Source: an uncultured Erythrobacter sp.
GTDB taxonomy: Bacteria > Pseudomonadota > Alphaproteobacteria > Sphingomonadales > Sphingomonadaceae
Length of the DNA stretch: 64,000 bases
Assembly (NCBI GenBank): GCA_947495555.1
Contig: CANLZI010000001.1
Span: forward strand, 1,960,861 to 2,024,860
Reading direction: 5' to 3'
Positions 51,203 to 60,248 of the stretch are shown in pieces (position 1 is the first letter of the stretch; every line of letters begins with the position of its first letter). The position numbers and the translations under genes are program-made. The notes beneath the pieces were generated by a model. The model was given only the letters and a program-made list of their open reading frames with translations, ran no database searches and was not told the DNA's origin.

Positions 51203-51856
51203 TTAATTCAAACGGTAAACGATCCTGGTGGCAAAAGAGCCGCTGGTTGGATTGCCAGCTGCATCCAAAGCAGGATTGAAACGTGCGTAGCGCTCCATAC
51301 CCTTACAGGCTGCGGCGTCGAGAATGCTCGACCCGCTTGAACCTGAAACCTGGCATCCCGAGACGCGGCCGTCGGCGTTAACGGTAACGCGAACACCAAC
51401 CGTGCCTTCGGTTTCCTCACGCAGAGCGCGTGATGGATAGTTTTCCTGGATCCGACGAGCCCAACGGCCCTGACCCTTCGGCGTCGCTCCGCGCGCCATT
51501 GATGGCGGAGGAGCTGGAGGTGCCGGTGGCGGAATAACCAACGCAGGCGGTGCCGGCGGCGGTATCGTCGGTTGCGTCTGTATGGGAGGCGGTGCCGGCG
51601 CAATGCTTATCGGCGGCGGAGGCGCAACCGGCGGCGGAGGCGCAACTTCTTGCGGCTCAGGCGGAGGCGGCTCGTCCTCTGGTTCAGGGGGTGGCGGTTC
51701 CTCGATATCCACGGTCGTAACGCGCTCAATGACTTTCTTAGTCGCCTCATAAGCAAGGCCACTAATGAGCACGTAGCCGATTCCTACGTGAATTATCGCC
51801 ACGATGATCAGAGCGACAATGCGATTCCCGCTCATTTGTTGGTCAGCGTAGGCCAT
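51203..51856 (-). CDS. tonB: TonB energy-transducing protein
   Basis: This 217-residue protein has a single N-terminal membrane anchor (NRIVALIIVAIIHVGIGYVL) with the conserved histidine. A long proline-rich spacer follows (EEPPPPEPEDEPPPPEPQEV and further PPP blocks, residues about 55-120) that spans the periplasm. The C-terminal domain is typical of TonB (RIQENYPSRALREETEGTVG, VRVTVNADGRVSGCQVSGSS, ending ATRIVYRLN). It carries energy to outer-membrane receptors such as the one at 8562-11051. The start at 51856 (MAYADQQMSGN) fits the family; a TTG at 51904 would add 16 residues. First gene of the operon. Confidence 0.94.
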   Translation of the reverse strand: MAYADQQMSGNRIVALIIVAIIHVGIGYVLISGLAYEATKKVIERVTTVDIEEPPPPEPEDEPPPPEPQEVAPPPPVAPPPPISIAPAPPPIQTQPTIPPPAPPALVIPPPAPPAPPPSMARGATPKGQGRWARRIQENYPSRALREETEGTVGVRVTVNADGRVSGCQVSGSSGSSILDAAACKGMERYARFNPALDAAGNPTSGSFATRIVYRLN

Positions 51857-51883
51857 CCAGTCGATTTCTCTCCATTTTTTCAA

Positions 51884-52005
51884 CCCCGAATCGGGGCCAG
51901 ACAATCAGCTGACGCAAGCCAAAGGCCAACGCCGCCATGTTCTTTTTTCCCTCTCAAGCTGTCCGGCAGGGCCGGTCAGTTCGATGGCACATTGGTCATG
52001 TGCCA
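51884..52005 (-). promoter_or_regulatory. tonB leader with three palindromes
   Basis: The 344 bp between tonB and the next, divergent gene contain no gene. The leader holds three symmetric sequences: CCCCG-AAT-CGGGG (51884-51896), just upstream of the tonB ribosome-binding region; CCGGC-AGG-GCCGG (51963-51975); and TGGCACAT-N5-ATGTGCCA (51985-52005) with perfect 8-bp arms. The last has the size of a dimeric regulator site and the first could form an RNA hairpin ahead of translation. No Fur-like box was recognised. Confidence 0.45.
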
Positions 52006-52200
52006 AATCGCCGCTAGGTTTCCGTCAGAAGCGAACCCGAAGTTCACCAAGCGAGAGCAATGCTTTAACGAGCAAGCCGATGCCAAGCAAACGCTTTATG
52101 GGTTAATACCTGATTCACACGATGTGATATGAAACCCACGGGCACAAATTTGGTTTCCAGATCGTTACAGATTTGATACATGATCGAGCGGGAAAATATA

Positions 52201-53055
52201 ATGAAGTTCAAAATTTTGAACATAAATTTCAAACTGTTAGTCACCGTCGCGCTGTTGCCGATGACGCTTGGTCCGGCCATGGCTCAAGACGATCAGTCGC
52301 CGACTCAGCCACCTTTGACCTATGCCGATATTACCAAGCTTGCAGATGCGTCTGACCTGGTGATCCATGCCGAGATTCGTCGTCAAATCGAAGTTGAGGC
52401 AAGCCGCGCGCCTGGTCTCGAGTCTGGATTCGCACGCCTCTATATAGAGGCGCGGACCCTCGCATTGGTGGCAGGCAAGGTGTCGGTGGGCGAATCGCTA
52501 AGATATTTGGTGGATGTGCCGCGCGACAGTCGCGGAAAAGTGCCTAAGCTGAAGAAAACACAGGTGCTGCTGTTTGCCAGACCGGTGCCGGGCCGCGCTG
52601 GAGAAGTGCAACTGATCGGCTCGTCAGGGCAGTTTCCTTATAGTGCCGAACTGGCAGGGCGCGTGCGTCCTGTTCTGGCTGACCTGCTCAGGGCCGATGC
52701 ACCGCCCGTTGTAACGGGCGTGCGGGATGCTTTGTCGGTCGAGGGAAACCTTGTGGGCGAATCGGAAACGCAAATATTCCTCGATACGGCTGACGGCTCG
52801 CCCGTTTCGCTGACTATCCTCAGGCGACCGGGCCGCCCGCCGGTGTGGGGTGTATCATGGGGAGAGATCATCGATCAGGCAGCGCAGGCGCCGCGGCCGC
52901 AAACTTTGGAATGGTACCGCCTGGCTTGCGCCTTGCCGCCAGCGTTGCCGCGCGCCTCAATCTTATCACGGGAACCTCGGGCTCGCGCCATGGCTCAGCA
53001 GGATTATTCGCTGGTCATGTCGTCCTTGGGGCCGTGCACCCGGACATTGGACTGA
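52201..53055 (+). CDS. Hypothetical secreted protein
   Basis: The ATG at 52201 starts MKFKILNINFKLLVTVALLP, a signal peptide ending near GPAMAQD. The 284-residue protein has no recognised family. It begins after the signal with QPPLTYADITKLADASDLVI, then a beta-rich middle (SLRYLVDVPRDSRGKVPKLK, TQVLLFARPVPGRAGEVQLI) and a C-terminal YRLACALPPALPRASILSRE with two cysteines (CAL and CTRTLD) that may pair. It is divergent from tonB, and homoserine dehydrogenase follows after about 150 bp. The composition and layout look like a periplasmic protein; function unknown. Confidence 0.72.
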   Translation: MKFKILNINFKLLVTVALLPMTLGPAMAQDDQSPTQPPLTYADITKLADASDLVIHAEIRRQIEVEASRAPGLESGFARLYIEARTLALVAGKVSVGESLRYLVDVPRDSRGKVPKLKKTQVLLFARPVPGRAGEVQLIGSSGQFPYSAELAGRVRPVLADLLRADAPPVVTGVRDALSVEGNLVGESETQIFLDTADGSPVSLTILRRPGRPPVWGVSWGEIIDQAAQAPRPQTLEWYRLACALPPALPRASILSREPRARAMAQQDYSLVMSSLGPCTRTLD

Positions 53056-53209
53056 CCGTCACTTCCGCCGCTGCGCTATGTCGCGCAAGTCAAACTAGGA
53101 TGCTGCCAAGACAAAGTGGTTCCCCTAGGCGCTCTGCACGCGCTAGAGGCGATTCTTCATTCCTTGAATTCGCCCGGCGGGCTTCGTCCTCCGGTAGAGA
53201 AAGAAACCA

Positions 53210-54520
53210 ATGGCTAAACCTTTAAGACTTGGACTTGCTGGATTGGGAACAGTGGGTGCAGGGGTAATTCGTCTGCTCGATACCAACAGAGAACTGCTGA
53301 GGGCCAGGGCCGGGCGTGATCTTGAAGTGGTGGCGGTAAGCGCGCGCGATCGAGCAAAAGATCGCGGTGTCGATCTGTCAGGTTTTGCCTGGGAAGATGA
53401 CATGACGGCGCTGGCTTCGCGCGACGATGTGGACGTTGTGGTCGAATTGGTTGGCGGCACCGATGGTCCGGCACTGGATCTGGCACGGGCAACGCTTGCG
53501 CAAGGCAAAGGTTTTGTCACCGCCAATAAGGCGATGATTGCGCATCATGGCCTAGAGCTGGCGAAAGTTGCCGAGGCTGATCATCTCGCCTTGAAGTTCG
53601 AGGCCGCAGTCGCGGGCGGCATCCCAGTGGTCAAAGGTCTGCGCGAAGGTGCTGCTGCAAACAAGATTGAACGGATTTACGGCATCCTCAACGGGACCTG
53701 CAATTATATATTGTCGACCATGGAAGACACCGGCGCCGACTTTGGCGACGTTTTGTCTGATGCGCAGCGTCTTGGTTATGCCGAGGCCGATCCGACATTT
53801 GACATCGAAGGCGTCGATGCCGCGCACAAACTGGCCATTCTTGCCAGCATTGGATTTGGCGCGAAGTTGGATTTTGATGCTGTCAGGGTCACCGGTATTA
53901 CGCAGGTACAGGCCGCGGATATCGCGCAGGCAGACGCGCTAGGCTATGTCATCAGACTAATCGCCATGGCCGATGTTGAGCAGGCCGAGGGTCAATCACC
54001 CACATTATTGCAACGGGTTCGCCCTTGTCTGGTCTCGAAAGACCATCCCTTGGCGCCCGTCGATGGTCCAACCAATGCGGTTGTGGCCGAGGGCAACTTC
54101 TCGGGCCGACTGCTGTTTCAAGGTGCTGGCGCCGGCGATGGCCCAACCGCCAGCGCGGTGGTGGCAGATTTGATCGATATTGCGCGCGAAGAAGCGGGCG
54201 CGCCTTTCTCGATCCCTCAGGCAGAGCTGGTCACTATGGCCCCGACCGAGCCCGGTCATAGAATGGAACGGACCTATATCCGCTTCACTGTGGCTGACCG
54301 CCCGGGCGTTTTGGCTGAGATCACGGCTGCCATGCGCGATGCTGGCGTTTCGATTGAGAGCCTAATCCAAAAAGGCAGCGCCAACGAAAGCGGAGACGTA
54401 CTGGTCGCTATGGTGACGCATGAAGGCCAGGAACGGTGCGTGCGTCAGGCGCTTGAATTGCTCGACGGTTCGGACAGTCTTACGGCTGCCCCGCTGGTTC
54501 TCCCGCTTCTGCGGGACTGA
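53210..54520 (+). CDS. hom: Homoserine dehydrogenase
   Basis: This 436-residue monofunctional enzyme has an NAD(P)-binding domain (LRLGLAGLGTVGAGVIRLLD, GKGFVTANKAMIAHHGLELA), a catalytic domain with GILNGTCNYILSTMEDTGAD and GYAEADPTFDIEGVDAAHKL with the conserved lysine, and a C-terminal ACT domain (residues about 355-430, MERTYIRFTVADRPGVLAEI) that gives threonine feedback. It converts aspartate semialdehyde to homoserine for threonine and methionine. The last 41 bp overlap an antisense gene at its 3' end. Confidence 0.96.
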   Translation: MAKPLRLGLAGLGTVGAGVIRLLDTNRELLRARAGRDLEVVAVSARDRAKDRGVDLSGFAWEDDMTALASRDDVDVVVELVGGTDGPALDLARATLAQGKGFVTANKAMIAHHGLELAKVAEADHLALKFEAAVAGGIPVVKGLREGAAANKIERIYGILNGTCNYILSTMEDTGADFGDVLSDAQRLGYAEADPTFDIEGVDAAHKLAILASIGFGAKLDFDAVRVTGITQVQAADIAQADALGYVIRLIAMADVEQAEGQSPTLLQRVRPCLVSKDHPLAPVDGPTNAVVAEGNFSGRLLFQGAGAGDGPTASAVVADLIDIAREEAGAPFSIPQAELVTMAPTEPGHRMERTYIRFTVADRPGVLAEITAAMRDAGVSIESLIQKGSANESGDVLVAMVTHEGQERCVRQALELLDGSDSLTAAPLVLPLLRD

Positions 54521-55151
54521 CCGCGCTGGCATCGCCGGCGTTCGGGATAATCGATCCGTTGGCAATATCATCCTGACCCAAAGGGGGGAGCCCTCGGGCA
54601 ATCCGATCCGCATCAGATCCTTCGGGGGCTTGCGGTAAGGCTTCTACGTCGATGATCAGCGCGGGTTCTGGCACCTTGCCAATCCGAACGCAGCCTGCTG
54701 GCCAGCCCTGATCATGGCAGTCGGAAATGAAATCCGGTGTCCGCGGGTCGTCGCGAAAGGCGGTTTCATCGGCGTATCGAGCCAGCGCGCCTTCGGGGTC
54801 TAATGTGCGGAAGCGGCGTTGATCGCGCTTACGCCGACACACAATGATCTCTCCCGAGATGATCGCAGCCTCTTGCTCGTCGGTACAATCTTCCTCTGGT
54901 GTTGGCGGACCGTAACGATCTTCGGCACGATCCAATATATCGATGACTACGCTGCCGTCTTCCTGATCGGTGGAGCGTGAGGCAATTGTGTCCTGCTCGG
55001 GATTATTGCTGGCTGTCTGCTGCACCCCGTCTGGCGGTTCGCTTTGCGCACTGAGTGGCTGGGTCAATCCCACCATTATCAGAGCAAGCACCTTGCCAAC
55101 GCTGGCGATACCCACAGGCTTGCGCTTCTCGATGGCGGGAATGCTCGACAA
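54480..55151 (-). CDS. Hypothetical secreted protein, Cys-containing
   Basis: This 223-residue protein begins with a basic stretch (MSSIPAIEKRKPVGIASVGK) and a hydrophobic signal-like segment VLALIMVGLTQPLSAQ. A low-complexity acidic linker with TDQEDG and TPEEDCTDEQEA follows, then a core IISGEIIVCRRKRDQRRF and a later SDCHDQGWPAGCVRIG, giving four cysteines that could make two disulfides. A proline- and acid-rich tail ends it. I do not recognise a named family, but short secreted proteins with the EIVVC-RRK core are familiar from sphingomonads. The 3' end overlaps hom by 41 bp in antisense; the gene lies divergent from glpX. Confidence 0.7.
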   Translation of the reverse strand: MSSIPAIEKRKPVGIASVGKVLALIMVGLTQPLSAQSEPPDGVQQTASNNPEQDTIASRSTDQEDGSVVIDILDRAEDRYGPPTPEEDCTDEQEAAIISGEIIVCRRKRDQRRFRTLDPEGALARYADETAFRDDPRTPDFISDCHDQGWPAGCVRIGKVPEPALIIDVEALPQAPEGSDADRIARGLPPLGQDDIANGSIIPNAGDASAVSPAEAGEPAGQP

Positions 55152-55203
55152 TAGCGTCTCCTTTTGTCAAAGCGCGTCACACAACTTGAGGACTGAATTG
55201 CCC

Positions 55204-56196
55204 ATGAACACCGGTACCACAGATGAAAATGCTCCGATCGAAAATGCGCTGGATCGGGTGCTTGTTCTTGAAATGGTGCGTGTAACAGAGGCCGCCGCGA
55301 TTGCCGCATCTGAACTGATTGGTCGCGGGGACGAGAAAGCCGCTGACGCTGCAGCGGTGGAAGCGATGCGGCGGGCGTTCGACACTCTGTATATGGACGG
55401 CACCGTGGTTATTGGTGAAGGCGAGCGCGACGAAGCGCCAATGCTTTACATCGGTGAGAAAGTGGGCGGCGCGCCGGGCAAGGGCCCCAAAATCGATATC
55501 GCGCTCGATCCGTTGGAGGGCACCACAATCACCGCCAAGGCTGGCCCCAATGCGCTGGCGGTTTTGGCCGCAGCCGAAGAAGGGTGCCTGCTCAACGCTC
55601 CTGACACTTATATGGACAAGATCGCGGTTGGCCCTGGTTATCCGCCCGATGTGATTGATCTGGCCAAATCGCCCAGCGATAATGTCCGCTCGGTTGCCGC
55701 TGCCAAAGGCGTCGAGCCAAAGGACATCATCGTGTGTGTGCTCGACCGACCACGCCATGGCGATCTGATTGCTGAGTTGCGCGGGCTGGGCTGCGGCGTT
55801 GTCTTGATCGGTGACGGCGATGTTGCCGGCGTCATTGCGACAACCGATGAAGAGACCACCATCGACATGTATATGGGACAAGGTGGTGCGCCCGAAGGCG
55901 TCTTGGCCGCGGCGGCTTTGCGCTGCGTTGGTGGCCAGTTCAATGGCCGACTGGTGTTCCGTAATGAAGACGAAAGAGCGCGCGCGCGCAAATGGGGCAT
56001 CGAAGATTTCGACCGCATCTATAAGCTAGAAGATCTGGCCAAGGGCGACTGCATCTTTGCCGCCACCGGCGTTACGTCCGGATCTTTGCTGGATGGGGTA
56101 AAGCGCAAGCGAGGTGGTGTGATGACAACCGACAGCGTGGTTATGCGCGCCTCGAGCGGGACGGTGCGTTGGATCAAGGGCGAACATCGCGGCTAG
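55204..56196 (+). CDS. glpX: Class II fructose-1,6-bisphosphatase GlpX
   Basis: The product has 330 residues from the ATG at 55204; the frame is open further upstream but overlaps an antisense gene. The family signature VVIGEGERDEAPMLYIGEKV, the metal/catalytic DIALDPLEGTTITAKAG (near residue 100), VCVLDRPRHGDLIAELRGLG and QGGAPEGVLAAAALRCVGGQ are all present. It hydrolyses fructose-1,6-bisphosphate in gluconeogenesis and is usually lithium-resistant and Mn-dependent. In this region it sits with hom and prs as independent housekeeping genes. Confidence 0.95.
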   Translation: MNTGTTDENAPIENALDRVLVLEMVRVTEAAAIAASELIGRGDEKAADAAAVEAMRRAFDTLYMDGTVVIGEGERDEAPMLYIGEKVGGAPGKGPKIDIALDPLEGTTITAKAGPNALAVLAAAEEGCLLNAPDTYMDKIAVGPGYPPDVIDLAKSPSDNVRSVAAAKGVEPKDIIVCVLDRPRHGDLIAELRGLGCGVVLIGDGDVAGVIATTDEETTIDMYMGQGGAPEGVLAAAALRCVGGQFNGRLVFRNEDERARARKWGIEDFDRIYKLEDLAKGDCIFAATGVTSGSLLDGVKRKRGGVMTTDSVVMRASSGTVRWIKGEHRG

Positions 56197-56354
56197 ATTA
56201 GGCCAGTTTGGTTGGGCCATCATCCCTTTGCAATGCGGAAAACTCGGGCGCGGCTCTGTTACAATTGTGCGACGCTGGGCTAAGCCCACGGGCAATCAAA
56301 GCCGTTGGGCGAATCGATGCCTAGCTGCGGGAAATCTGTGAAGGAAACTGCGCC

Positions 56355-57290
56355 ATGAAGATCATGTCGGGCAATTCAAACCTGCCGCTTGCACGAGCAA
56401 TTGCTGCCTATCTCGAAATGCCATTGACCGACACCAGTGTACGGCGCTTTGCCGATGAAGAAATCTTCGTCGAGATCCATGAGAATGTCCGCGGTGAAGA
56501 CGTCTTTTTGGTCCAGCCGACCAGCTTTCCGGCCAACGACAATTTGATGGAATTGCTGATCTGCATTGACGCATGTCGGCGCGCCTCTGCCAAGCGGATC
56601 ACTGCCGTGGTGCCGTATTTTGGATATGCTCGGCAGGATCGAAAGCCAGGTCCGCGTACGCCTATTTCTGCAAAGCTGGTCGCCAATTTGATGACAGAGG
56701 CCGGTGCTGACCGGGTCTTGGCGGTGGATCTGCACGCGGGACAGATTCAGGGCTTTTTCGATATTCCCACCGACAATCTTTACGCTGCGCCCGTGATGGC
56801 TGCAGACATTCAGGCGCGTTATGGCGATGAAGATCTGATGGTTGTGTCGCCGGACGTTGGCGGCGTTGTTCGTGCGCGGGCCTTGGCCAAGCGGCTGGAC
56901 AATGCTCCCCTGGCGATCGTCGACAAACGCCGCGACCGTCCTGGCGAATCAGAGGTGATGAATATCATCGGTGATGTGCAGGGCCGCCATTGCATCCTGA
57001 TCGACGACATCGTCGATTCGGGTGGCACATTGTGCAACGCTGCCGAGGCATTGCTCGAGCAAGGCGCTGCCAGCGTTGCGGCCTATATCACCCACGGCGT
57101 TCTGTCCGGTGGTGCGGTCGCCCGCGTCAACGGTTCCAAGCTGAAAGAGCTGGTCATCACAGATTCGATCCGCCCCACCGAAGCCGCTGAGCAATCAGGC
57201 AACATTCGCATCTTGACCATCGCCCCGCTGATTGGCGAGGCAGTCCGCCGGATTGCTGACGAAAGTTCGGTATCCAGCCTGTTTGATTGA
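56355..57290 (+). CDS. prs: Ribose-phosphate pyrophosphokinase
   Basis: This 311-residue class I enzyme has [20 protein letters not shown] at the start, [20 protein letters not shown], the flexible-loop region [40 protein letters not shown], and the PRPP-binding loop [20 protein letters not shown] (near residue 215). It makes PRPP from ribose-5-phosphate and ATP for nucleotides, histidine and tryptophan. It lies 158 bp after glpX with its own GAAGGAAA site; the next gene is convergent. Confidence 0.97.
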   Translation: MKIMSGNSNLPLARAIAAYLEMPLTDTSVRRFADEEIFVEIHENVRGEDVFLVQPTSFPANDNLMELLICIDACRRASAKRITAVVPYFGYARQDRKPGPRTPISAKLVANLMTEAGADRVLAVDLHAGQIQGFFDIPTDNLYAAPVMAADIQARYGDEDLMVVSPDVGGVVRARALAKRLDNAPLAIVDKRRDRPGESEVMNIIGDVQGRHCILIDDIVDSGGTLCNAAEALLEQGAASVAAYITHGVLSGGAVARVNGSKLKELVITDSIRPTEAAEQSGNIRILTIAPLIGEAVRRIADESSVSSLFD

Positions 57291-57314
57291 TTGCCACTGG
57301 TTGCCGGCGACGGC

Positions 57315-58265
57315 TTAACGCCAGGGCTTGTTCTCGCCCGGCTTCAGGCGTTCCAAGTCTTCCAGTCGGCGCGCTTGGCGCTGTTCCAATGTGATGGTGA
57401 TCAACGGTCGCGGGGTTTCCCGAAATTTGTGCGGGGTGACGCCAAAGAACGATGTGAAATCCTTGATCATATGGGATTGATCAAAATATCTTAGCAGCAT
57501 CTCGTCCTGCTCTTCTTTATCAGCCACACCGCATAATTGCGCCGCAATATCCAGCGCTCGTGCACGGCGCATGACGGTGCGCGGCGTCAAGCCGAAGTCC
57601 CGCTTGATCACCCGCTCCAGCTTGCGCAGGCTAATGTTTTGCGATTCTGCTAAGTCGGCCAGAGATTGGGTTGGGTCTTCAAAGGCGGCCAATTCGAACC
57701 GGACCGATATCGGATCAGGCGGCGGTGGATCATGCTTGGCGATATAGCGTCGCAGAGCCTCTTCCAAAGCCAAATTCCATTGCTTTGGCGTGTTCTCCTT
57801 GGAGAAAGCATCGCGCAAATCTTCCTGCATCAAATTGAAGATGTCAGCCCGCTCGATCCGATCGAGCATATCTTGTGCCGACCTGCCGGTCAGGGCGGTA
57901 AAGGCTCCCGCGCGCAGGCTGAAGCCGGTCGACATGATGTCTCCTGTAACGCTGAGCGGCATGAATTTTGAATGCTCGCCAAATTGCAGGACTTCGCCTT
58001 CATATGTCCCATGACCATCGGCTGTCATGGCTGTCCAACGACCATTGGAAATATAGCGCGTGTACGCATTGTCGTTACACATGCCGCACGCGATCAACAT
58101 ATCGGAAGGGTTGGTGGCTTTGGCGGAAATCAGCCGCGAGAACCACGGAGACAAATCATCCCCCAATGCGCGATTTTCTGACAAGGGAAGCCCGGCATTC
58201 GACGTGCCAGATAAAGACGCCAGATTCCTCCGCCATATGTCGGTCTGCTTATTATGGTCTGGCAC
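57315..58265 (-). CDS. AraC-family regulator (1)
   Basis: This 316-residue regulator has a variable N-terminal domain with DLSPWFSRLISAKAT, NGRWTAMTADGHGTYEGEVL and MPLSVTGDIMSTGFSL. The C-terminal AraC DNA-binding domain has two HTHs (SLADLAESQNISLRKLERVI; KRDFGLTPRTVMRRARALDI; and a second around DQSHMIKDFTSFFGVTPHKF). The ligand is unknown. It is the closest paralogue of the next gene at 58384-59358, with the same N-terminal signature order. It is transcribed toward the prs end, from the same strand as its paralogue. It could regulate the oxygenase genes, which is inference. Confidence 0.9.
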   Translation of the reverse strand: MPDHNKQTDIWRRNLASLSGTSNAGLPLSENRALGDDLSPWFSRLISAKATNPSDMLIACGMCNDNAYTRYISNGRWTAMTADGHGTYEGEVLQFGEHSKFMPLSVTGDIMSTGFSLRAGAFTALTGRSAQDMLDRIERADIFNLMQEDLRDAFSKENTPKQWNLALEEALRRYIAKHDPPPPDPISVRFELAAFEDPTQSLADLAESQNISLRKLERVIKRDFGLTPRTVMRRARALDIAAQLCGVADKEEQDEMLLRYFDQSHMIKDFTSFFGVTPHKFRETPRPLITITLEQRQARRLEDLERLKPGENKPWR

Positions 58266-58383
58266 TGCGAGCCCCTGTTATTACCAGCAGCTATGCGCGC
58301 CTCATTGAATTCCGTCAATTTGGCAGATCGTTATCGGGCGAATTTTTGAGCCTAAAGGCCCGCAATGTCTCTGGAATCAGAAA

Positions 58384-59358
58384 TTATCTCAGCCATGGAC
58401 GGCTGGCTTCAGGGTCAATCCTGCCCAGGACCTCCAACCGGCGCGCTTGCCGTGCTTCTAACGAGACCGTCAGCAGCGGTTGCGGGGTGTTGGCAAACTG
58501 TTTTGGAGTCATGCCAAAATAGGTCGAGAATTCGCGGATGAGATGGGACTGATCATAATAACGCAGCATGATCTCATCGCTTTCGCTATTGTCGCCCACG
58601 CCGCGCAAATTCGCTGCAATATCCAGAACTCTGGCGCGCCGCAGAACCTGTTTGGGGGTGAGCCCGAAATTGCGCTTTATCAAGCGCTCCAGCGTGCGTC
58701 GCTCGATCTGATGCTCTTCGGCAAAATCGGCCAGTGCAAAATTCGGATCGGCAAATGCGGCCTTATCGAAAGCAGCAACGATCGGGTCAGGCTTTGTCCC
58801 CTTGGTGTAATCAATCAACTGTCTGAAAAGACTCTCTGCAACGGAAAGCCAGCGCTCTGGTGGGCTAGCTGGATCAAGCCAATTGACCATCACTTCGCTG
58901 TCAGCCCATTCCTCATCATACAGATCATCATACCGCAGGATGCGGTCCAAACTGTCTTCCGATTTGGGGCCGGACAAGGCAGCAACCGCCCCAGGCATCA
59001 ACGCCAGGGTCAAGACCGCGAAGCTGCCCGTCACGCTGACCGGCATGGGCTTGGTCTGTGGGCCAAAGAACAATGCGCAGCGTTCATAATTGCCATGACC
59101 ATCGCGAGTGTCGGCCGTCCACTTGCCGCCAAGCAACACGCGCAGCACAGCTGTGTCCGCGAATTGACTGCAATCTATTGTTTGATCGGGTTCTAGATTG
59201 ACGATTGTCACATAAACCCGGGCAACCCAGGGTGACAGGTCGGCAGCAGGCGCGCGGTTGATGGACAAGGGCTCGCCCAGGACCGACTGCCCCGTCGATG
59301 AGCGGATCTGTGCCGCAAGACCTTGCCCCGGTCCGCTATTATTATTGTCACTCGCCAT
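58384..59358 (-). CDS. AraC-family regulator (2)
   Basis: This 324-residue regulator is a paralogue of the preceding one. Shared landmarks are LGEPLSINRAPAADLSPWVA, GKWTADTRDGHGNYERCALF and KPMPVSVTGSFAVLTLALMP in the N-terminal domain, and FALADFAEEHQIERRTLERL, IKRNFGLTPKQVLRRARVLD, RYYDQSHLIREFSTYFGMTP in the DNA-binding half. The N-terminal half has diverged enough to suggest different ligands. The two genes are tandem in the same orientation with 118 bp between, consistent with duplication. It is convergent with nothing; the next gene on its right is divergent. Confidence 0.9.
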   Translation of the reverse strand: MASDNNNSGPGQGLAAQIRSSTGQSVLGEPLSINRAPAADLSPWVARVYVTIVNLEPDQTIDCSQFADTAVLRVLLGGKWTADTRDGHGNYERCALFFGPQTKPMPVSVTGSFAVLTLALMPGAVAALSGPKSEDSLDRILRYDDLYDEEWADSEVMVNWLDPASPPERWLSVAESLFRQLIDYTKGTKPDPIVAAFDKAAFADPNFALADFAEEHQIERRTLERLIKRNFGLTPKQVLRRARVLDIAANLRGVGDNSESDEIMLRYYDQSHLIREFSTYFGMTPKQFANTPQPLLTVSLEARQARRLEVLGRIDPEASRPWLR

Positions 59359-59445
59359 GTAGGTGAGCTACTCCATCGACCTCAGCGACCCGCTTCGACC
59401 CGATGCTCGGGCATCGTTGTTTCATTCTTATCTGAGCTTTAAGCC

Positions 59446-60222
59446 ATGAATCCAAAAGAAATTCAATGCATCAATCGCCTGGCCGATGCCGCACGAGATG
59501 CCATCCGTCCTTTTTATCGCGGCGAGTATTCGCAAGAGCAGAAAGCTGATCGCAGTTTCGTGACCGAAGCCGACCGCGCCGCAGAGGCTGCGATGCGTGC
59601 GATCATCGAGCGCGAATTCCCCGAGGACGGCATAATCGGAGAGGAGTTCGGCACCCATAACGAAGGCGCGGGGCGTCAGTGGGTGCTCGACCCGATTGAT
59701 GGCACGCAGAGTTTTATGGTCGGCCGTCCGATCTTTGGGACCTTAATTGCTTTGATGCAGGATGGCTGGCCGGTGATGGGCGTTATTGACCAGGCAATTT
59801 TGGAAGAGCGTTGGCTGGGAATTATCGGCGAGCAGACCACGTTGAATGGGAAGCCTGTGCAAGCGCGCCGCTGCCGCGAATTAGCGGGCGCAACGGTTGC
59901 CACCACCAGCCCGCATTGCTTTTCAGAAGAGGAGGCTGACGCCTACCTCAAAGTGATCGCCAAGGCGTATCCGGACAAAGCCTGGCCCGTCTATGGCGGA
60001 GATTGTTACAATTACGCGCTGTTGGCCTCGGGCCAGATCGATCTGGTGATGGAAGCCGGACTGAAATTGCACGATTATGCGGCGCTGGTTCCGGTTGTAG
60101 AAGGTGCCGGCGGGATGATGTGCGATTGGCAGGGGAACCCGCTGGATGCCAATTCCGACGGCAGCGTTCTGGCGCTGGGCGAAAGCGCCCGGCTAGAGGA
60201 CGTGCTCGAAGCGATGGGCTAA
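59446..60222 (+). CDS. hisN: HisN-type histidinol-phosphatase (inositol monophosphatase superfamily)
   Basis: This 258-residue enzyme has metal-binding motifs EDGIIGEEFGTHNEGAGRQW and LDPIDGTQSFMVGRPIFGTL (near residue 82). A late YGGDCYNYALLASGQIDLVM, MEAGLKLHDYAALVPVVEGA (second-half aspartate), and NSDGSVLALGE follow. The DPIDGTQSF form and the length match the HisN family of histidinol-phosphate phosphatases in alphaproteobacteria, while inositol monophosphatase cannot be excluded from sequence. It is not in a histidine operon here. An SDR gene follows 26 bp later. Confidence 0.85.
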   Translation: MNPKEIQCINRLADAARDAIRPFYRGEYSQEQKADRSFVTEADRAAEAAMRAIIEREFPEDGIIGEEFGTHNEGAGRQWVLDPIDGTQSFMVGRPIFGTLIALMQDGWPVMGVIDQAILEERWLGIIGEQTTLNGKPVQARRCRELAGATVATTSPHCFSEEEADAYLKVIAKAYPDKAWPVYGGDCYNYALLASGQIDLVMEAGLKLHDYAALVPVVEGAGGMMCDWQGNPLDANSDGSVLALGESARLEDVLEAMG

Positions 60223-60248
60223 GACACAGCAAATCTGGAGAGAATGCG

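Noticed and set aside
51480..51720. Repetitive CCG/GGC tract as a DNA repeat element
   Set aside because: It is the coding sequence for the proline-rich spacer of TonB.
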